Below, piece by piece: positions 1 through 11,118 of a stretch of DNA of 64,000 nt. The stretch covers positions 2,480,001-2,544,000 of the forward strand of contig NZ_CCBB010000001.1 in the NCBI RefSeq assembly GCF_000613185.1. Direction: 5' to 3'. The notes below the pieces were generated by a model that worked only from the letters and a program-made list of their open reading frames with translations, was not told where the DNA came from and did not search any database. The translations under genes and the position numbers were made by a program. Origin of the DNA: Mycolicibacterium cosmeticum (GTDB lineage: Bacteria > Actinomycetota > Actinomycetes > Mycobacteriales > Mycobacteriaceae). Each line of letters starts with the position of its first letter. Position 1 is the stretch's first letter.

Positions 1-1758
<1,758 letters not shown>

Positions 1759-1798
1759 GCAAGCCGGCCCAAGGCGAGCGAAGCGACGGGAGATGGCC

Positions 1799-2539
1799 TC
1801 AGGGGACGGGAACGAATCCCGTCCCCGGGCGGCTCTTCGCCGCGATATCACCGAGCACCGCGTTCATCGACACGGTGACGGCCGGGGTGTGCAGCGGCAC
1901 GTACTTCACGATGCAGGTCGGCAGGTCCTCGGTGAAGGCGCCGTGGATCATGCCCACCAGCCGGTTGTTGACGGTGACGGGTGCACCGGAATCGCCGGGC
2001 TGGCCGCACACCTGGTTCAGGATGGTGCCCGGATCCTTGCCCGGCCCCCAGGTCACCCCGCACGAATACCCGGTGGTGCGGCCCAGCTTGCACGCGACGT
2101 CGCCGAACGCCGGGTCCGGCCCCAGACCGTCGATGCGGAAACCGTTGACGGTGTCGACGGGGTGCACCTTGGCGGGGTCGAACTGGATGACGGCGTAGTC
2201 CAGGCCGTCGTTGCCGGCGACCATGGTGCCCAGCACCCCGGCCTGCGGCACGGCCTCGGACCCGACCTGTGCGCCCGGCCCGCCGCAGTGCGCCGACGTG
2301 AACCCGATGAGTTTGCCGGTCGCGTCGTTGCCGATCGCGGTCAAGGTGCAGAAGGTGTCGCCATTGATGACGATGCCGGATCCGCCACCCAGATCGACCG
2401 GGGCGTCGGCGTGCGCGAGAGGTGTGAGAACGGTCGCGGCGAAAGCGGTGGCCGCCCCGGCAAGCGCGTAAGCCGTCTTGTGCCGGCGGTGTCTCAATGC
2501 ATCCCCAATTCGCTCGGGCCCTGAAGCAGCCGGGGCCAT
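1799..2539 (-). CDS. Secreted chymotrypsin-like serine protease (Rv3668c type)
   Basis: A 246-residue protein with an N-terminal Arg/His/Lys stretch and a hydrophobic segment ending near PLAHADA, which reads as a signal peptide. The mature part has the trypsin-fold triad: His in TSAHC, Asp in LDYAVIQFD and Ser in GDSGAP. Four cysteines after the signal could form disulfides, fitting an exported enzyme. The substrate is unknown. It is convergent with acsA, 40 bases away. The ATG used lacks a good ribosome site; a TTG 16 codons downstream (LRHRRHK) would give a more usual signal peptide, so the start is uncertain. Confidence 0.85.
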   Translation of the reverse strand: MAPAASGPERIGDALRHRRHKTAYALAGAATAFAATVLTPLAHADAPVDLGGGSGIVINGDTFCTLTAIGNDATGKLIGFTSAHCGGPGAQVGSEAVPQAGVLGTMVAGNDGLDYAVIQFDPAKVHPVDTVNGFRIDGLGPDPAFGDVACKLGRTTGYSCGVTWGPGKDPGTILNQVCGQPGDSGAPVTVNNRLVGMIHGAFTEDLPTCIVKYVPLHTPAVTVSMNAVLGDIAAKSRPGTGFVPVP

Positions 2540-2591
2540 TCTATCGTCGGGCTGGATCGAGGGACGTCACGCGACATGGCACCATAGCCCC

Positions 2592-3092
2592 ATGACGACA
2601 GGGCAAAGCAAGAACGGCGTGCCGACCACGGTGGCATCCATTCCGCTCGTTGACCCGCATGCCCCGAAGGCCGATCCGTCGATCGGCGACCTGGTCAAGG
2701 ACGCGACCGCGCAGGTGTCCACCCTGGTGCGGGCCGAGGTCGAACTGGCCAAGGCCGAGATCACCCGCGACGTGAAGAAGGGCCTCACCGGCAGCATCTT
2801 CTTCATCGCCGCCTTGGTGGTGCTGTTCTATTCGACGTTCTTTTTCTTCTTCTTCCTCGCCGAGTTGCTCGACGAGTGGCTGTGGCGCTGGGTGGCGTTC
2901 CTGATCGTCTTCGCGCTCATGGTGATCACCACGGGGGCGCTGGCCCTGTTCGGTTACCTCAAGGTGCGCCGGATCCGCGGGCCCCGGCAGACCATCGAGA
3001 CCGTCAAGGAGATCCCGGCCGCGCTGACCCCGGGACATGACAAGCCGGCCGAGCCGGCCCGCCCGGCGCCGACCGACCCCTCGGGCTGGTAG
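2592..3092 (+). CDS. Small membrane protein, phage-holin-like superfamily (Rv3669 type)
   Basis: A 166-residue protein. Residues 35-65 form an amphipathic helix (LVKDATAQVSTLVRAEVELAKAEI), followed by two hydrophobic helices at about 73-96 and 103-125. The first contains a run of seven phenylalanines. The tail is Pro/Ala-rich and cytoplasmic-looking. This matches the actinobacterial phage-holin family III / DUF1469 pattern; the cellular role is unknown and it is not evidence of a prophage. The stop codon directly abuts the start of ephE, so the two are probably co-translated. The start chosen is the first ATG before the conserved region. Confidence 0.85.
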   Translation: MTTGQSKNGVPTTVASIPLVDPHAPKADPSIGDLVKDATAQVSTLVRAEVELAKAEITRDVKKGLTGSIFFIAALVVLFYSTFFFFFFLAELLDEWLWRWVAFLIVFALMVITTGALALFGYLKVRRIRGPRQTIETVKEIPAALTPGHDKPAEPARPAPTDPSGW

Positions 3093-4040
3093 ATGCACCC
3101 GCCCGATCCGTCGGTGGTCTACATCGACGGCCCGTGGCGTCATCTGCAGATCCACGCGAACGGTATCCGCTTCCACGTGGTGGAGGCACACGCCGAACCG
3201 GATGACCATCCGGACCGGCCGCTGGTCATCCTGTTGCACGGGTTCGGCTCGTTCTGGTGGTCGTGGCGTCATCAGCTACGGGGGTTGCGCGGTCACGCCA
3301 GGGTGGTTGCGGTCGATCTGCGCGGCTACGGCGGCAGTGACAAGCCACCGCGCGGATATGACGGCTGGACCCTGGCCGGCGACACGGCCGGCCTGGTGCG
3401 CGCGCTCGGGCACCGCACCGCGACCCTGGTAGGGCACGCCGACGGCGGGTTGGTGTGCTGGGCAACCTCGGTGCTGCACCCGCGGGTGGTGAAAGCCATC
3501 GCCCTGGTCAGCTCGCCGCATCCGGTGGCCTTGCGGGCGTCCGCGTTGACCCGGCGCGATCAGGGCCGGGCGCTGCTGCCGTCGATGCTGCGCTACCAGC
3601 TGCCGTTCTGGCCCGAACGGGCGCTCACCCGGGGCGACGCGGCCGAGCTGGAGCGACTGGTCCGCGGCAGGACGAGCACGAAATGGCAAGAATCCCAAGA
3701 CTTCACCGACACCATCGCGCATCTGCGCACGGCCGCCCGGATCCCCGGCGCCACCCATTGCGCACTGGAGTATCAGCGCTGGGCGGTGCGCAGCCAGCTG
3801 CGCGGCGAGGGCCGCCGGTTCATGCGGTCGATGAAACAGCCGCTGGCAATCCCCGTCCTGCACATGCGCGGTGACGCCGACCCGTACGTACTGGCCGACC
3901 CGGTGCACCGGACCCGGCCGTACGCCCCGCACGGCCACTTCGCCTCGATCGAGGGCGCCGGGCATTTCGCGCACGAGGAATGCCCGGACACCGTCAACGC
4001 ACACCTGAGCAGGTTCCTGGCGCAGGTCTACCCGCGTTAG
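3093..4040 (+). CDS. ephE: Alpha/beta-hydrolase, epoxide hydrolase EphE type
   Basis: A 315-residue alpha/beta-hydrolase. Oxyanion motif HGFGSFWW lies at about 49-56. The nucleophile elbow GHADGG carries Asp117 instead of serine, which is the epoxide or haloalkane hydrolase signature. The catalytic His is in the late GAGHFAHEE motif. The enzyme would open epoxides by way of an alkyl-enzyme ester. It is equivalent to Rv3670 and starts immediately after the stop of the preceding membrane protein gene. Its end overlaps the convergent marP end by four bases. The natural substrate is not known. Confidence 0.88.
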   Translation: MHPPDPSVVYIDGPWRHLQIHANGIRFHVVEAHAEPDDHPDRPLVILLHGFGSFWWSWRHQLRGLRGHARVVAVDLRGYGGSDKPPRGYDGWTLAGDTAGLVRALGHRTATLVGHADGGLVCWATSVLHPRVVKAIALVSSPHPVALRASALTRRDQGRALLPSMLRYQLPFWPERALTRGDAAELERLVRGRTSTKWQESQDFTDTIAHLRTAARIPGATHCALEYQRWAVRSQLRGEGRRFMRSMKQPLAIPVLHMRGDADPYVLADPVHRTRPYAPHGHFASIEGAGHFAHEECPDTVNAHLSRFLAQVYPR

Positions 4041-5224
4041 GAGATGCACCTGCCGGTGGGCACCGGTGCGGTGTTGCCCACCTTGAGGCGCTGCTGCAGC
4101 ACTTCCTCGGCGGTGAGCACGAATCCGGTATCGGCGTCGTCCACCGCCGCGCCGAACACCACACCGAGCACCTTGCCGTCGGTGTCGATCATCGGCCCAC
4201 CCGAATTACCTTGTTTGACAGTGCCTCTGATGGTGTAGACGGTTCGGTTCACCGTGGTGGTGTGGTAGATGTCGGGGCCGTTGAGTTCGATGGTCTCGCG
4301 GATGCGCGCCGGCGTGGCGGTGAACTCTCCGCCGCCCGGATACCCCATCACCACGGCGTCGGTGGCCGGCTTGGCCTCGGCATCGTGGAAGAGCAGCGGC
4401 GGCGCGGGCAGGTCGGGCACCGCGAGGATGGAGATGTCCTCGTTCGGGTCGTACGACACGACGGTGGCGTCGTAGGTCTTGCCGTCCACCTCGACCGTGA
4501 CGGTCTCGGCGCCGGCCACCACGTGCGCGTTGGACATCACCCGGTTCGGGGCGATGACGAAACCGCTTCCCTCGAGCACCTTTTGGCAACTGGGCGCGAC
4601 ACCGCGGATCTTGACCACGCTCCCCCTGGCCGCCGCAACGGTCGGCGAGTTGATCAGCGCGTCGTCCGGTGCGTCGACCGCGACGATGGGGGTGCGCCCG
4701 AACGGCGGCAGCAGATCGGGCAGCCCGGAGGTGTCCAGCAGGTTGGCAAGCCGGGTGGGCACCTTGCGCATCCACTCCGGCGCGAGCCCGTTCACCTCGG
4801 TGAGCACCCGCGATCCGCGGACCGCGGCACTCAGACCGGGCTGGCTCGACGACGTCAGGGGCGCGGCCAGCAGCCACGCCGCCAGCAGCACCGCGACCAG
4901 TTGCAGGGCCGCGCCCACCAGCGAGTCCAGGCCACGCAACAGCCGGTTGCGGATAGCGCCGCGCACCGCCCGGCCGAGCACCACGCCGGCGATCTCGCCG
5001 ATCACCACCAACGCCAGGATGAGGAACAGCGTCGCGAACAGCCGGGTGCGGGGACCGTCGATATGGCTGACGATGTGCGGCGCCAGCAGCACGCCGGCGA
5101 CGGCACCGAGCGCCACGCCCACCAGCGACAGCACCGAGCCGAGGGCACCGGAACGCAGTCCGGACAGCGCGGCGACGCAGGCGAAGGCGAGGATGACGAG
5201 GTCAAGCCACTGAGACGAGGTCAT
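4037..5224 (-). CDS. marP: Periplasmic acid-resistance serine protease MarP
   Basis: A 395-residue protein. The first about 120 residues hold four transmembrane helices (CvpA-like), followed by a linker and an extracytoplasmic trypsin-fold domain. Triad: His234 in SNAHVVAG, Asp263 in NEDISILAV and Ser341 in GNSGGP. Cys213 and Cys393 are placed like the disulfide known in M. tuberculosis MarP (Rv3671c). In that species MarP maintains intrabacterial pH in acid by activating a cell-wall hydrolase; the same role here is inferred from family and synteny. Its start overlaps the Nudix stop by one base, so it is the last gene of the nth-tlpA-Nudix-marP operon. Confidence 0.95.
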   Translation of the reverse strand: MTSSQWLDLVILAFACVAALSGLRSGALGSVLSLVGVALGAVAGVLLAPHIVSHIDGPRTRLFATLFLILALVVIGEIAGVVLGRAVRGAIRNRLLRGLDSLVGAALQLVAVLLAAWLLAAPLTSSSQPGLSAAVRGSRVLTEVNGLAPEWMRKVPTRLANLLDTSGLPDLLPPFGRTPIVAVDAPDDALINSPTVAAARGSVVKIRGVAPSCQKVLEGSGFVIAPNRVMSNAHVVAGAETVTVEVDGKTYDATVVSYDPNEDISILAVPDLPAPPLLFHDAEAKPATDAVVMGYPGGGEFTATPARIRETIELNGPDIYHTTTVNRTVYTIRGTVKQGNSGGPMIDTDGKVLGVVFGAAVDDADTGFVLTAEEVLQQRLKVGNTAPVPTGRCIS

Positions 5225-6009
5225 TATTGCTCTACACCGTACTGGCTGGCCCGCCCAACCAGCGCCATTGCCTCGTCGAGTTCACGCACGTCGTCGGCGT
5301 CCCACGGCTGGGCCCAGCCCGCGACGTCCAGGATCGCCGAGATGACCTGACCGGTGAAGCCCCACACCAGCATCTGGTTCAGCAGGAACGCGGGACCGGC
5401 GAAGCGCCGGGTGTTCTGCTGCCGGTACACCATCAGCCGGTTCTCCGGGTTGACGAAGGCGCGGATCGGGACGCGCGCCACGATCGCCGTCTCGGCCGGG
5501 TCGACCACCGCGACCGGGCCGGGGTCCGGCGAGTAGGCCAGCACCGGCACGACGTGAAAACCCGACGGCGGGATGAACATCCGGTCCAGCGTGGCCAGCG
5601 GGGTCAGCCTGGTGACGTCCAGCCCGGTTTCCTCGGTGGCCTCCCGCAGCGCGGTGCCCACCGGGCCGCCGTCCTCGGGATCGGCCGCGCCGCCGGGGAA
5701 TGCGGCCTGACCCGAATGGTTGCGCAGCGTGGCGGCGCGGACCGTGACCAGCAGGTCGGCCTCGGGTGGGAGGGCCCCGGCGGGCGCGTCCGGCGGCCCG
5801 GAGAACAACACCAGGACCGCGGCATCGCGTTTGGTCCCGGACCGGGTGGCGGTGGTGTTGGCCTCGGCGATGGCGGCGAGCACATCGGCGGGCACGCGGC
5901 GCCGGTAGGCATCGGGCACCTGGTGGACGTCGTCGACCAGCCGGCGCAGCCACGGTGGGGCCGATCCCGGCTGTACGCCGGTGTTCTGGCCGGCATCGAG
6001 CGTGCTCAT
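5224..6009 (-). CDS. Nudix hydrolase, CoA-pyrophosphatase type (Rv3672c)
   Basis: A 261-residue Nudix protein. The box reads FPGGAADPEDGG then ALREATEETGL, giving the G-x5-E-x7-REUxEExG metal-binding motif. The upstream LLVTVRAATLRNHSGQAAFPGG pattern is typical of the CoA/acyl-CoA pyrophosphatase branch. It probably cleaves CoA derivatives to 4'-phosphopantetheine and 3',5'-ADP; the exact substrate is not shown by sequence. It overlaps the TlpA-like gene start-to-stop in an ATGA arrangement and marP by one base, so it is translated as part of that operon. Confidence 0.9.
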   Translation of the reverse strand: MSTLDAGQNTGVQPGSAPPWLRRLVDDVHQVPDAYRRRVPADVLAAIAEANTTATRSGTKRDAAVLVLFSGPPDAPAGALPPEADLLVTVRAATLRNHSGQAAFPGGAADPEDGGPVGTALREATEETGLDVTRLTPLATLDRMFIPPSGFHVVPVLAYSPDPGPVAVVDPAETAIVARVPIRAFVNPENRLMVYRQQNTRRFAGPAFLLNQMLVWGFTGQVISAILDVAGWAQPWDADDVRELDEAMALVGRASQYGVEQ

Positions 6010-6653
6010 CCCGGCACTCCTATCGATGGATTCACCGCCGCGGCGATGTCGTCGGCGTCGGTGAACGGCCGGGGCAGGATTTCGGCCACGCTACCGTCCG
6101 CACGCAGCACCACCGTCGCGGGCATCACGTTGGGCACCTTGAGGGCGGCAGCGACGCGGCGCCTGCCGTCCTGCAACATCGGCAGGCGCACACCGAGTTC
6201 GGCCAGCCGCAGCAGGCCGGCCGTCTCGTTCTCGTCCTGGTGCACCGTCACGACGGTCACCGAAGATCCCATCCGGCGCTGGTATTCGGCCATGGCCGGC
6301 AGTTCGTCGGCGCACGGCCCGCACCAGTACGCCCACAGGTTCAACACCACCGGGCGGCCCGCCAGCGCGGGGGCGAGGTCGACGGGCGTGCCGTCGCCCG
6401 CGCAGTCCAGGGTGATGCCGCGCAGGGCGGGCGGCCCGGGCTGCCCGGTATCGGCAGGGCATGGCGGCAGGTCGGCCTTGGCCCGCGGTTCCCGCAGCGC
6501 CTCCGGGGTGTCGGCATCGCGATGATCACGCGCGGTGGGCGTTTCGGGCGCCGTGGGTGCGGTCTGCTCGGTGCCGATCTCGCGCCACAACCCGACGGCG
6601 AGCGCCACGAAGATGATCAGCACCACCGCGGTCCACCGGGCGGATCTGCTCAC
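6006..6653 (-). CDS. Membrane-anchored TlpA-like thioredoxin (Rv3673c)
   Basis: A 215-residue protein starting with GTG inside the stop of nth (GTGA overlap). A single N-terminal hydrophobic helix ([17 protein letters not shown]) anchors it, facing the periplasm. A redoxin domain follows, with active site AYWCGPC and the later motif [10 protein letters not shown] that supplies the cis-proline. Two further cysteines (PPCPAD and TLDCAG) lie before the active site. The likely role is thiol-disulfide exchange on exported proteins; placement next to marP, whose protease domain has a disulfide, suggests a link but does not prove one. A longer in-frame reading into nth is a shadow and was not used. 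Confidence 0.9.
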   Translation of the reverse strand: MSRSARWTAVVLIIFVALAVGLWREIGTEQTAPTAPETPTARDHRDADTPEALREPRAKADLPPCPADTGQPGPPALRGITLDCAGDGTPVDLAPALAGRPVVLNLWAYWCGPCADELPAMAEYQRRMGSSVTVVTVHQDENETAGLLRLAELGVRLPMLQDGRRRVAAALKVPNVMPATVVLRADGSVAEILPRPFTDADDIAAAVNPSIGVPG

Positions 6654-7414
6654 AGGCCGGCGAGGGCCAGCAGGTGTTCGGTCTCCGGGCCTTTGACCAG
6701 AGCCGCCGCCGTCACGGGATCGGTGGGGCCTTCGCCGAACGACGGGCAATCCTTGGCCAGCACGCACACCCCGCAGGCGGGCCGGCGGGCATGGCAGACC
6801 CGGCGACCGTGGAAGATCACCCGGTGGCTCAGCAGCGTCCACTCCTTGCGCTCGATGAGCTCACCCACGATGTGCTCGACCTTCACCGGGTCCTGCTCGG
6901 CCGTCCAGCGCCAGCGGCGCACCAGCCGGCCGAAATGGGTGTCGACCGTGATGCCGGGGATGTCGAAAGCGTTGCCCAGCACCACGTTGGCGGTCTTGCG
7001 GCCGACGCCGGGCAGCGTCACCAGATCGTCGAGGTTGCCGGGCACCTCACCGTCGAAGCGGGCCTCCAATTCCTGACCGAGGTTGATCAGCGAGTTGGCC
7101 TTGTTGCGGTAGAAGCCGGTGGGCCGGATCAGCTCCTCGAGTTCGGTGCGGTCGGCCTGGGCATAGTCCAGCGCGGTGCGGTACTTCTGGAACAGCGCCG
7201 GGGTGGTGAGGTTGACGCGTTTGTCGGTGCACTGCGCCGAGAGGATGGTCGCCACGATGAGCTCCAGTGGCGTGGTGAAATCCAGTTCGCAGTAGACGTG
7301 CGGGAAGGCCGTGGCCAGCGTGCGGTTCATCCGGCGGGCCCGGCGGACCAGGCCGAGATGGGTCTCTGTATCCCACTTGGCTGCCGATTTGCTCCGGGCG
7401 GTGCGAACGCTCAC
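6650..7414 (-). CDS. nth: Endonuclease III
   Basis: Base-excision repair DNA glycosylase/AP lyase for oxidised pyrimidines. Seen: the helix-hairpin-helix [14 protein letters not shown] with the catalytic Lys, the catalytic Asp in [11 protein letters not shown], and a C-terminal [4Fe-4S] motif C-x6-C-x2-C-x5-C ([17 protein letters not shown]). The length of about 254 residues matches mycobacterial Nth. I chose GTG at 7414. An upstream ATG at 7438 is also in frame but adds residues that do not look conserved. It is the first gene of the leftward nth-tlpA-Nudix-marP operon and is divergent from the small membrane gene before crp. Confidence 0.95.
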   Translation of the reverse strand: MSVRTARSKSAAKWDTETHLGLVRRARRMNRTLATAFPHVYCELDFTTPLELIVATILSAQCTDKRVNLTTPALFQKYRTALDYAQADRTELEELIRPTGFYRNKANSLINLGQELEARFDGEVPGNLDDLVTLPGVGRKTANVVLGNAFDIPGITVDTHFGRLVRRWRWTAEQDPVKVEHIVGELIERKEWTLLSHRVIFHGRRVCHARRPACGVCVLAKDCPSFGEGPTDPVTAAALVKGPETEHLLALAGL

Positions 7415-7540
7415 CCGGATCAGCGTACTGACGTGCACTGGCGCTCGGGCGATCCGACGGGGACAACGACCCGCACTGCGGTGCTGACCGGTGACAAACC
7501 GTGATCTGGCTGAGACCTTGGCCGTGTTTACTCATCACTC

Positions 7541-7783
7541 GTGTCGTGGTTGCTGGTGGCGTTCGTTCCGGGGTTGCTGATGTTGGCGACCTTCGGTCTG
7601 GACCGCTTGGAAGCCGGGCTGCGCGAGGACAATCCCGGGCCACGAACCAAGGGCAATTTGCTGGACCGGGTTCCCGCACCCCGCCCCGCACCGGCGGAGC
7701 ACACCGGCCTGCCGACCCGGATATACCCTCCGACCGGACTGAATCCGCAGTTTCCGGCGACTCGCCAGGCCAATCGTGTGTAG
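7541..7783 (+). CDS. Small membrane protein upstream of crp (Rv3675 type)
   Basis: An 80-residue protein with GTG start and one N-terminal transmembrane helix (WLLVAFVPGLLMLATFGL), followed by a charged, proline-rich tail. Function unknown. Its position between nth and crp is the same as Rv3675 in M. tuberculosis, which supports it being real. No strong ribosome site is visible before the GTG. Confidence 0.7.
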   Translation: MSWLLVAFVPGLLMLATFGLDRLEAGLREDNPGPRTKGNLLDRVPAPRPAPAEHTGLPTRIYPPTGLNPQFPATRQANRV

Positions 7784-7885
7784 CGTTGGCACGTCGCGGA
7801 GTGGCCAACAACTAGACTGAATGCGCTCACCAGCCTGCGTTGGCCGGCGCGCGTCATATCACCGAATTAGCTTAAGAGGGGCAAC

Positions 7886-8560
7886 GTGGACGAGATCCTG
7901 GCCAGGGCCGGAATCTTCCAAGGAGTCGAACCCACTGCGGTCGCGGCACTGACCAAACAGCTGCAGCCCGTCGACTTCCCGCGCGGACACACCGTGTTCG
8001 CCGAGGGTGAGCCCGGCGACCGGCTGTACATCATCACGTCCGGCAAGGTGAAGATCGGTCGTCGGTCACCCGACGGTCGCGAGAATCTGCTGACCATCAT
8101 GGGTCCGTCGGACATGTTCGGTGAGCTCTCGATCTTCGACCCGGGTCCGCGGACGTCCAGCGCCACCACCATCACCGAGGTGCGCGCGGTGTCGATGGAC
8201 CGCGAGGCGTTGCGCGCCTGGATCGCCGACCGGCCCGAGATCGCCGAGCAGCTGCTGCGCGTGTTGGCCCGCCGCCTGCGCCGCACCAACAACAACCTGG
8301 CCGACCTGATCTTCACCGACGTGCCCGGCCGGGTGGCCAAGCAGCTGTTGCAGCTCGCGCAGCGGTTCGGCACGCAGGAAGGCGGCGCGCTGCGCGTCAC
8401 CCACGACCTGACCCAGGAGGAGATCGCCCAGCTGGTCGGCGCCTCCCGGGAGACCGTCAACAAGGCGCTGGCCGATTTCGCCCACCGCGGCTGGATCCGG
8501 CTGGAGGGCAAGAGCGTGCTGATCAGCGACAGCGAGCGGCTGGCGAGGCGAGCGCGGTAA
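7886..8560 (+). CDS. crp: cAMP receptor protein, global transcription regulator
   Basis: A 224-residue CRP/FNR protein, nearly identical in layout to Rv3676. The N-terminal cyclic-nucleotide-binding beta-roll contains [16 protein letters not shown], whose Glu and Arg-Thr-Ser residues contact cAMP. A central dimer helix follows, then the C-terminal winged HTH with recognition segment [21 protein letters not shown] start with GAGGGG eight bases upstream. It controls carbon metabolism and respiration genes in mycobacteria. A strong nested hairpin follows its stop. Confidence 0.97.
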   Translation: MDEILARAGIFQGVEPTAVAALTKQLQPVDFPRGHTVFAEGEPGDRLYIITSGKVKIGRRSPDGRENLLTIMGPSDMFGELSIFDPGPRTSSATTITEVRAVSMDREALRAWIADRPEIAEQLLRVLARRLRRTNNNLADLIFTDVPGRVAKQLLQLAQRFGTQEGGALRVTHDLTQEEIAQLVGASRETVNKALADFAHRGWIRLEGKSVLISDSERLARRAR

Positions 8561-8564
8561 CTGC

Positions 8565-8613
8565 GATTTGTGGAGGGCCACCCGTAATCATTACGGGTGA
8601 GACTCCACAAATC
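8565..8613. terminator. Nested hairpin between convergent crp and MBL gene
   Basis: Outer arms GATTTGTGGAG (8565-8575) and CTCCACAAATC (8603-8613) are perfect. Inside sits a second perfect hairpin, CACCCGTAA (8579-8587) and TTACGGGTG (8591-8599), with loop TCA. There is no U-tract. Its position between convergent genes suggests a bidirectional terminator; its last two bases fall in the MBL stop codon. Confidence 0.75.
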
Positions 8614-9400
8614 ACGCTCTGAGGTAATCCAGCTGGGCCTGGGTCGACTTCTCCGCCGCGTCCCACAGCTTCGTGTCGACGTCGGTGTAGACGTGTTCCA
8701 CGATCTGGCGCGCGGTCGCGTCCTCACCCAGCACCCGCAGCGCCTCGCGGACCTGGTTCAACCGGTCTTCGCGGTGCGCCAGGTACGCCGCAGTCACCGC
8801 TGCCAGGTCGTCGAGTTCGGGGCCGTGGCCGGGCAGCACCCGCCGGCGGCCCAGTCCCTGCAGCCGGCGCAGGGAATCGAGGTAGGCCCCGAGGCTGCCG
8901 TCCTCGCTGTCGATCACCGTGGTGCCGCGGCCCAGCACGGTGTCGGCGGTCAGCACGGCGCCTCCCCCGTCGCCGGCATCGTCGACGAGAAATGACAGCG
9001 AGTCGCTGGTGTGTCCGGGCGTGGCCATGACCGTGATGCGCAGGCCCGCGGCGTCGATCACCTCGCCGTCGGTCAACGGGCCGCCCAGCCCGCGCAGGAA
9101 TCCGCTGCCCACGGCGCGCACCACGGCGCCGGTGCGCTCCACGATCGCGTCGATACCGCCGGTGTGGTCCTCGTGTTTGTGGCTGATCAGCACCAGCGGG
9201 ATCTTGCCCAGGTCGGCCAGCCGGCCGATGTGCTCGGCGTCGTCGGGACCGGGGTCGACGATCACCATCTCGTCGCTGCCCGGCCCGCGCAGCACCCAGG
9301 TGTTGGTGCCGTCCAACGTCATGATCCCGGGGTTGTCGCACAGCAGCACCGAGGCCGTTTCGGTCACCGGCCGCAGCACTCCGTACGCGGGATGGGTCAT
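8612..9400 (-). CDS. Metallo-beta-lactamase-fold hydrolase (Rv3677c type)
   Basis: A 262-residue single-domain MBL-fold protein. Metal ligands: the HKHEDH motif (HxHxDH) in SHKHEDHTGG, a later His in TPGHTSDSLSF, the bridging Asp in LTADTVLG and His in LPGHGPELDD. The C-terminal helical extension (LAHREDRLNQVREAL) is the LACTB2/glyoxalase-like pattern. The substrate is unknown; this subgroup includes RNases and thioesterases. Its stop lies inside the crp terminator stem, so the two transcripts overlap. Confidence 0.9.
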   Translation of the reverse strand: MTHPAYGVLRPVTETASVLLCDNPGIMTLDGTNTWVLRGPGSDEMVIVDPGPDDAEHIGRLADLGKIPLVLISHKHEDHTGGIDAIVERTGAVVRAVGSGFLRGLGGPLTDGEVIDAAGLRITVMATPGHTSDSLSFLVDDAGDGGGAVLTADTVLGRGTTVIDSEDGSLGAYLDSLRRLQGLGRRRVLPGHGPELDDLAAVTAAYLAHREDRLNQVREALRVLGEDATARQIVEHVYTDVDTKLWDAAEKSTQAQLDYLRA

Positions 9401-9437
9401 GACGCGCTACGCGACCTCTCAGTTGATGCTCGGTCGC

Positions 9438-9896
9438 TTACGCGACCTCGACGATAATCTCGACCTCGACCGGCGCATTGCGCGGCAGCTCCGACACCCC
9501 GACGGCCGAGCGGGCATGGGCGCCGGCGTCGCCGAACACCTCACCGAAAAGCTCGGACGCGCCGTTGACCACGCCCGGTTGTCCGGCGAAACCCGGTGCG
9601 GACGAGACGAATCCGACGACCTTGACCACCTTGACCACCGCGTCGATACCGACCAGCGAGTGCACCGCGGCCAGCGCGTTCAGACCGCACACCCGGGCCA
9701 GCTCGTTGGCTCGCTCCGGGGTGACCTCGGCGCCCACCTTGCCGGTGGCCAACAGCTCACCGTCGGCGATGGGCAGCTGCCCCGCGGTGTAGACCAGGTT
9801 GCCGGTGCGCGTCGCGGGCACATAGGCGGCCAGCGGAGCGACGACGGCCGGCAGTTCGATGCCGAGTTCGGCCAGCCGGGCGGACCAGGTGGTCAC
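9438..9896 (-). CDS. RidA/YjgF family protein
   Basis: A 152-residue RidA-fold protein with GTG start. Core motifs: TGNLVYTAGQLPI, NALAAV and the C-terminal RSAVGVSELPRNAPVEVEIIVEVA. The Arg in the ARSAVGV segment is the residue that binds the substrate carboxylate in active RidA enzymes, which deaminate reactive enamine/imine intermediates. It is equivalent to Rv3678c. Start and stop overlap with the upstream DUF4177 gene (GTGA), so the two are cotranslated. Confidence 0.9.
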   Translation of the reverse strand: MTTWSARLAELGIELPAVVAPLAAYVPATRTGNLVYTAGQLPIADGELLATGKVGAEVTPERANELARVCGLNALAAVHSLVGIDAVVKVVKVVGFVSSAPGFAGQPGVVNGASELFGEVFGDAGAHARSAVGVSELPRNAPVEVEIIVEVA

Positions 9897-10054
9897 TTCG
9901 GCCGCTTGAGGTACGCCACGTGCTGCTCACCGGTCGGCCCGGGCAGCACCGACACCAGCTCCCAGCCGTCGGTACCCCACTGGTCCAGGATCTGCTTGGT
10001 GGCATGGGTCAGCAACGGGACGGTGGCGTATTCCCACCGGGTCGGTTCGCTCAT
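9893..10054 (-). CDS. Small DUF4177 protein
   Basis: A 53-residue protein starting [14 protein letters not shown]. The pattern [24 protein letters not shown] is that of the DUF4177 family of small soluble alpha-beta proteins. Function unknown. I preferred this ATG over an upstream in-frame one, because the extra N-terminus would overlap the divergent bagA start and is Cys/Arg-rich shadow sequence. It leads a two-gene unit with the RidA gene. Confidence 0.8.
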   Translation of the reverse strand: MSEPTRWEYATVPLLTHATKQILDQWGTDGWELVSVLPGPTGEQHVAYLKRPK

Positions 10055-10102
10055 GCTGCAGAGCTTATCCGGAGCGGATCGGCTCACAGTTAGCATGCAG
10101 GG

Positions 10103-11113
10103 GTGGACCCTGCACCCAACCCGGTCGGCTGGCCAGCCCGCCTGACCGAGGCCCGCCTGCATTTCGTGTCGGGCAAGGGCGGTACCGGCAAATCGACCAT
10201 CGCGGCGGCGCTGGCTTTGGCGCTGGCCTCGGGGGGACGCAAGGTCCTGCTGGTGGAAGTGGAGGGACGCCAGGGCATCGCCCAGCTCTTCGACGTGCCG
10301 CCGCTGCCCTACCAGGAGGTGAAGGTCGCCACCGCCGACGGCGGCGGTCAGGTCAACGCCCTGGCCATCGACACCGAGGCCGCGTTCCTCGAATACCTCG
10401 ACATGTTCTACAACCTGGGCATCGCCGGCCGGGCGATGCGCCGGATCGGCGCCGTCGAATTCGCCACCACGATCGCCCCGGGCCTACGCGATGTGCTGCT
10501 CACCGGGAAGATCAAGGAGATCGTCGTCCGCAACGAGAAGAGAAAGCCGGATGCCTACGACGCGATCGTCGTCGACGCGCCGCCCACGGGCCGGATCTCG
10601 CGCTTCCTCGACGTCACCAAGGCGGTGTCCGAGCTGGCCAAGGGCGGCCCGGTGCACTCCCAGGCCGAGGGCGTGGTCAAGATCCTGCACTCGCCCCTGA
10701 CCGCGGTGCATCTGGTGACGCTGTTGGAGGCCTTGCCGGTCCAGGAGACCCTGGAGGCCATCGAGGAGTTGCGCGAACTGGAGCTGCCGATCGGCAGCGT
10801 CATCGTCAACCGCAACATCCCGACCTATCTGCCCGCCGACGCGCTCGGGAAGGCCGCCGAGGGCGACATCGACGCCGACGCCGTCCGGTCCGGGTTGGAG
10901 AAGGTGGGAATCACGTTGTCCGACAGCGATTTCGCCGGCCTGCTCACCGAATCGATCCAGCACGCCACGTTGATCACCGCCCGCGCCGAGAGTGCCGAGC
11001 AGCTGCAGCAGCTCGACGTCGCGCGCCTGGACCTGCCGACCATCTCCGACGGTGTGGACCTCGGCAGCCTGTACGAGCTGGCCGAGGCGCTCGCCCAGCA
11101 GGGAGTGAGGTAG
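10103..11113 (+). CDS. bagA: Get3/ArsA-like ATPase A
   Basis: A 336-residue ATPase, GTG start. Deviant Walker [10 protein letters not shown] (with the signature Lys) lies at about residues 25-33; the switch Asp is in VVDAPPTGR. ArsA/Get3 P-loop proteins couple ATP hydrolysis to moving clients or ions. The M. tuberculosis pair Rv3679-Rv3680 forms a Get3-like complex, from which the symbol is taken. No Get3 tail-anchor groove or zinc CxxC is obvious. The next gene follows after five bases. Confidence 0.88.
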   Translation: MDPAPNPVGWPARLTEARLHFVSGKGGTGKSTIAAALALALASGGRKVLLVEVEGRQGIAQLFDVPPLPYQEVKVATADGGGQVNALAIDTEAAFLEYLDMFYNLGIAGRAMRRIGAVEFATTIAPGLRDVLLTGKIKEIVVRNEKRKPDAYDAIVVDAPPTGRISRFLDVTKAVSELAKGGPVHSQAEGVVKILHSPLTAVHLVTLLEALPVQETLEAIEELRELELPIGSVIVNRNIPTYLPADALGKAAEGDIDADAVRSGLEKVGITLSDSDFAGLLTESIQHATLITARAESAEQLQQLDVARLDLPTISDGVDLGSLYELAEALAQQGVR

Positions 11114-11118
11114 CAACC

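Noticed and set aside
2592..3092. Phage-holin-like protein as sign of a prophage
   Set aside because: The family name is historical; there is no phage structural gene, integrase or att repeat nearby, and the neighbours are core mycobacterial genes.
6654..6842. Longer TlpA-like protein starting inside nth
   Set aside because: The extra 63 residues are Arg/Pro-rich shadow of nth and would place the membrane anchor far from the N-terminus. The GTG overlapping the nth stop is the natural start.
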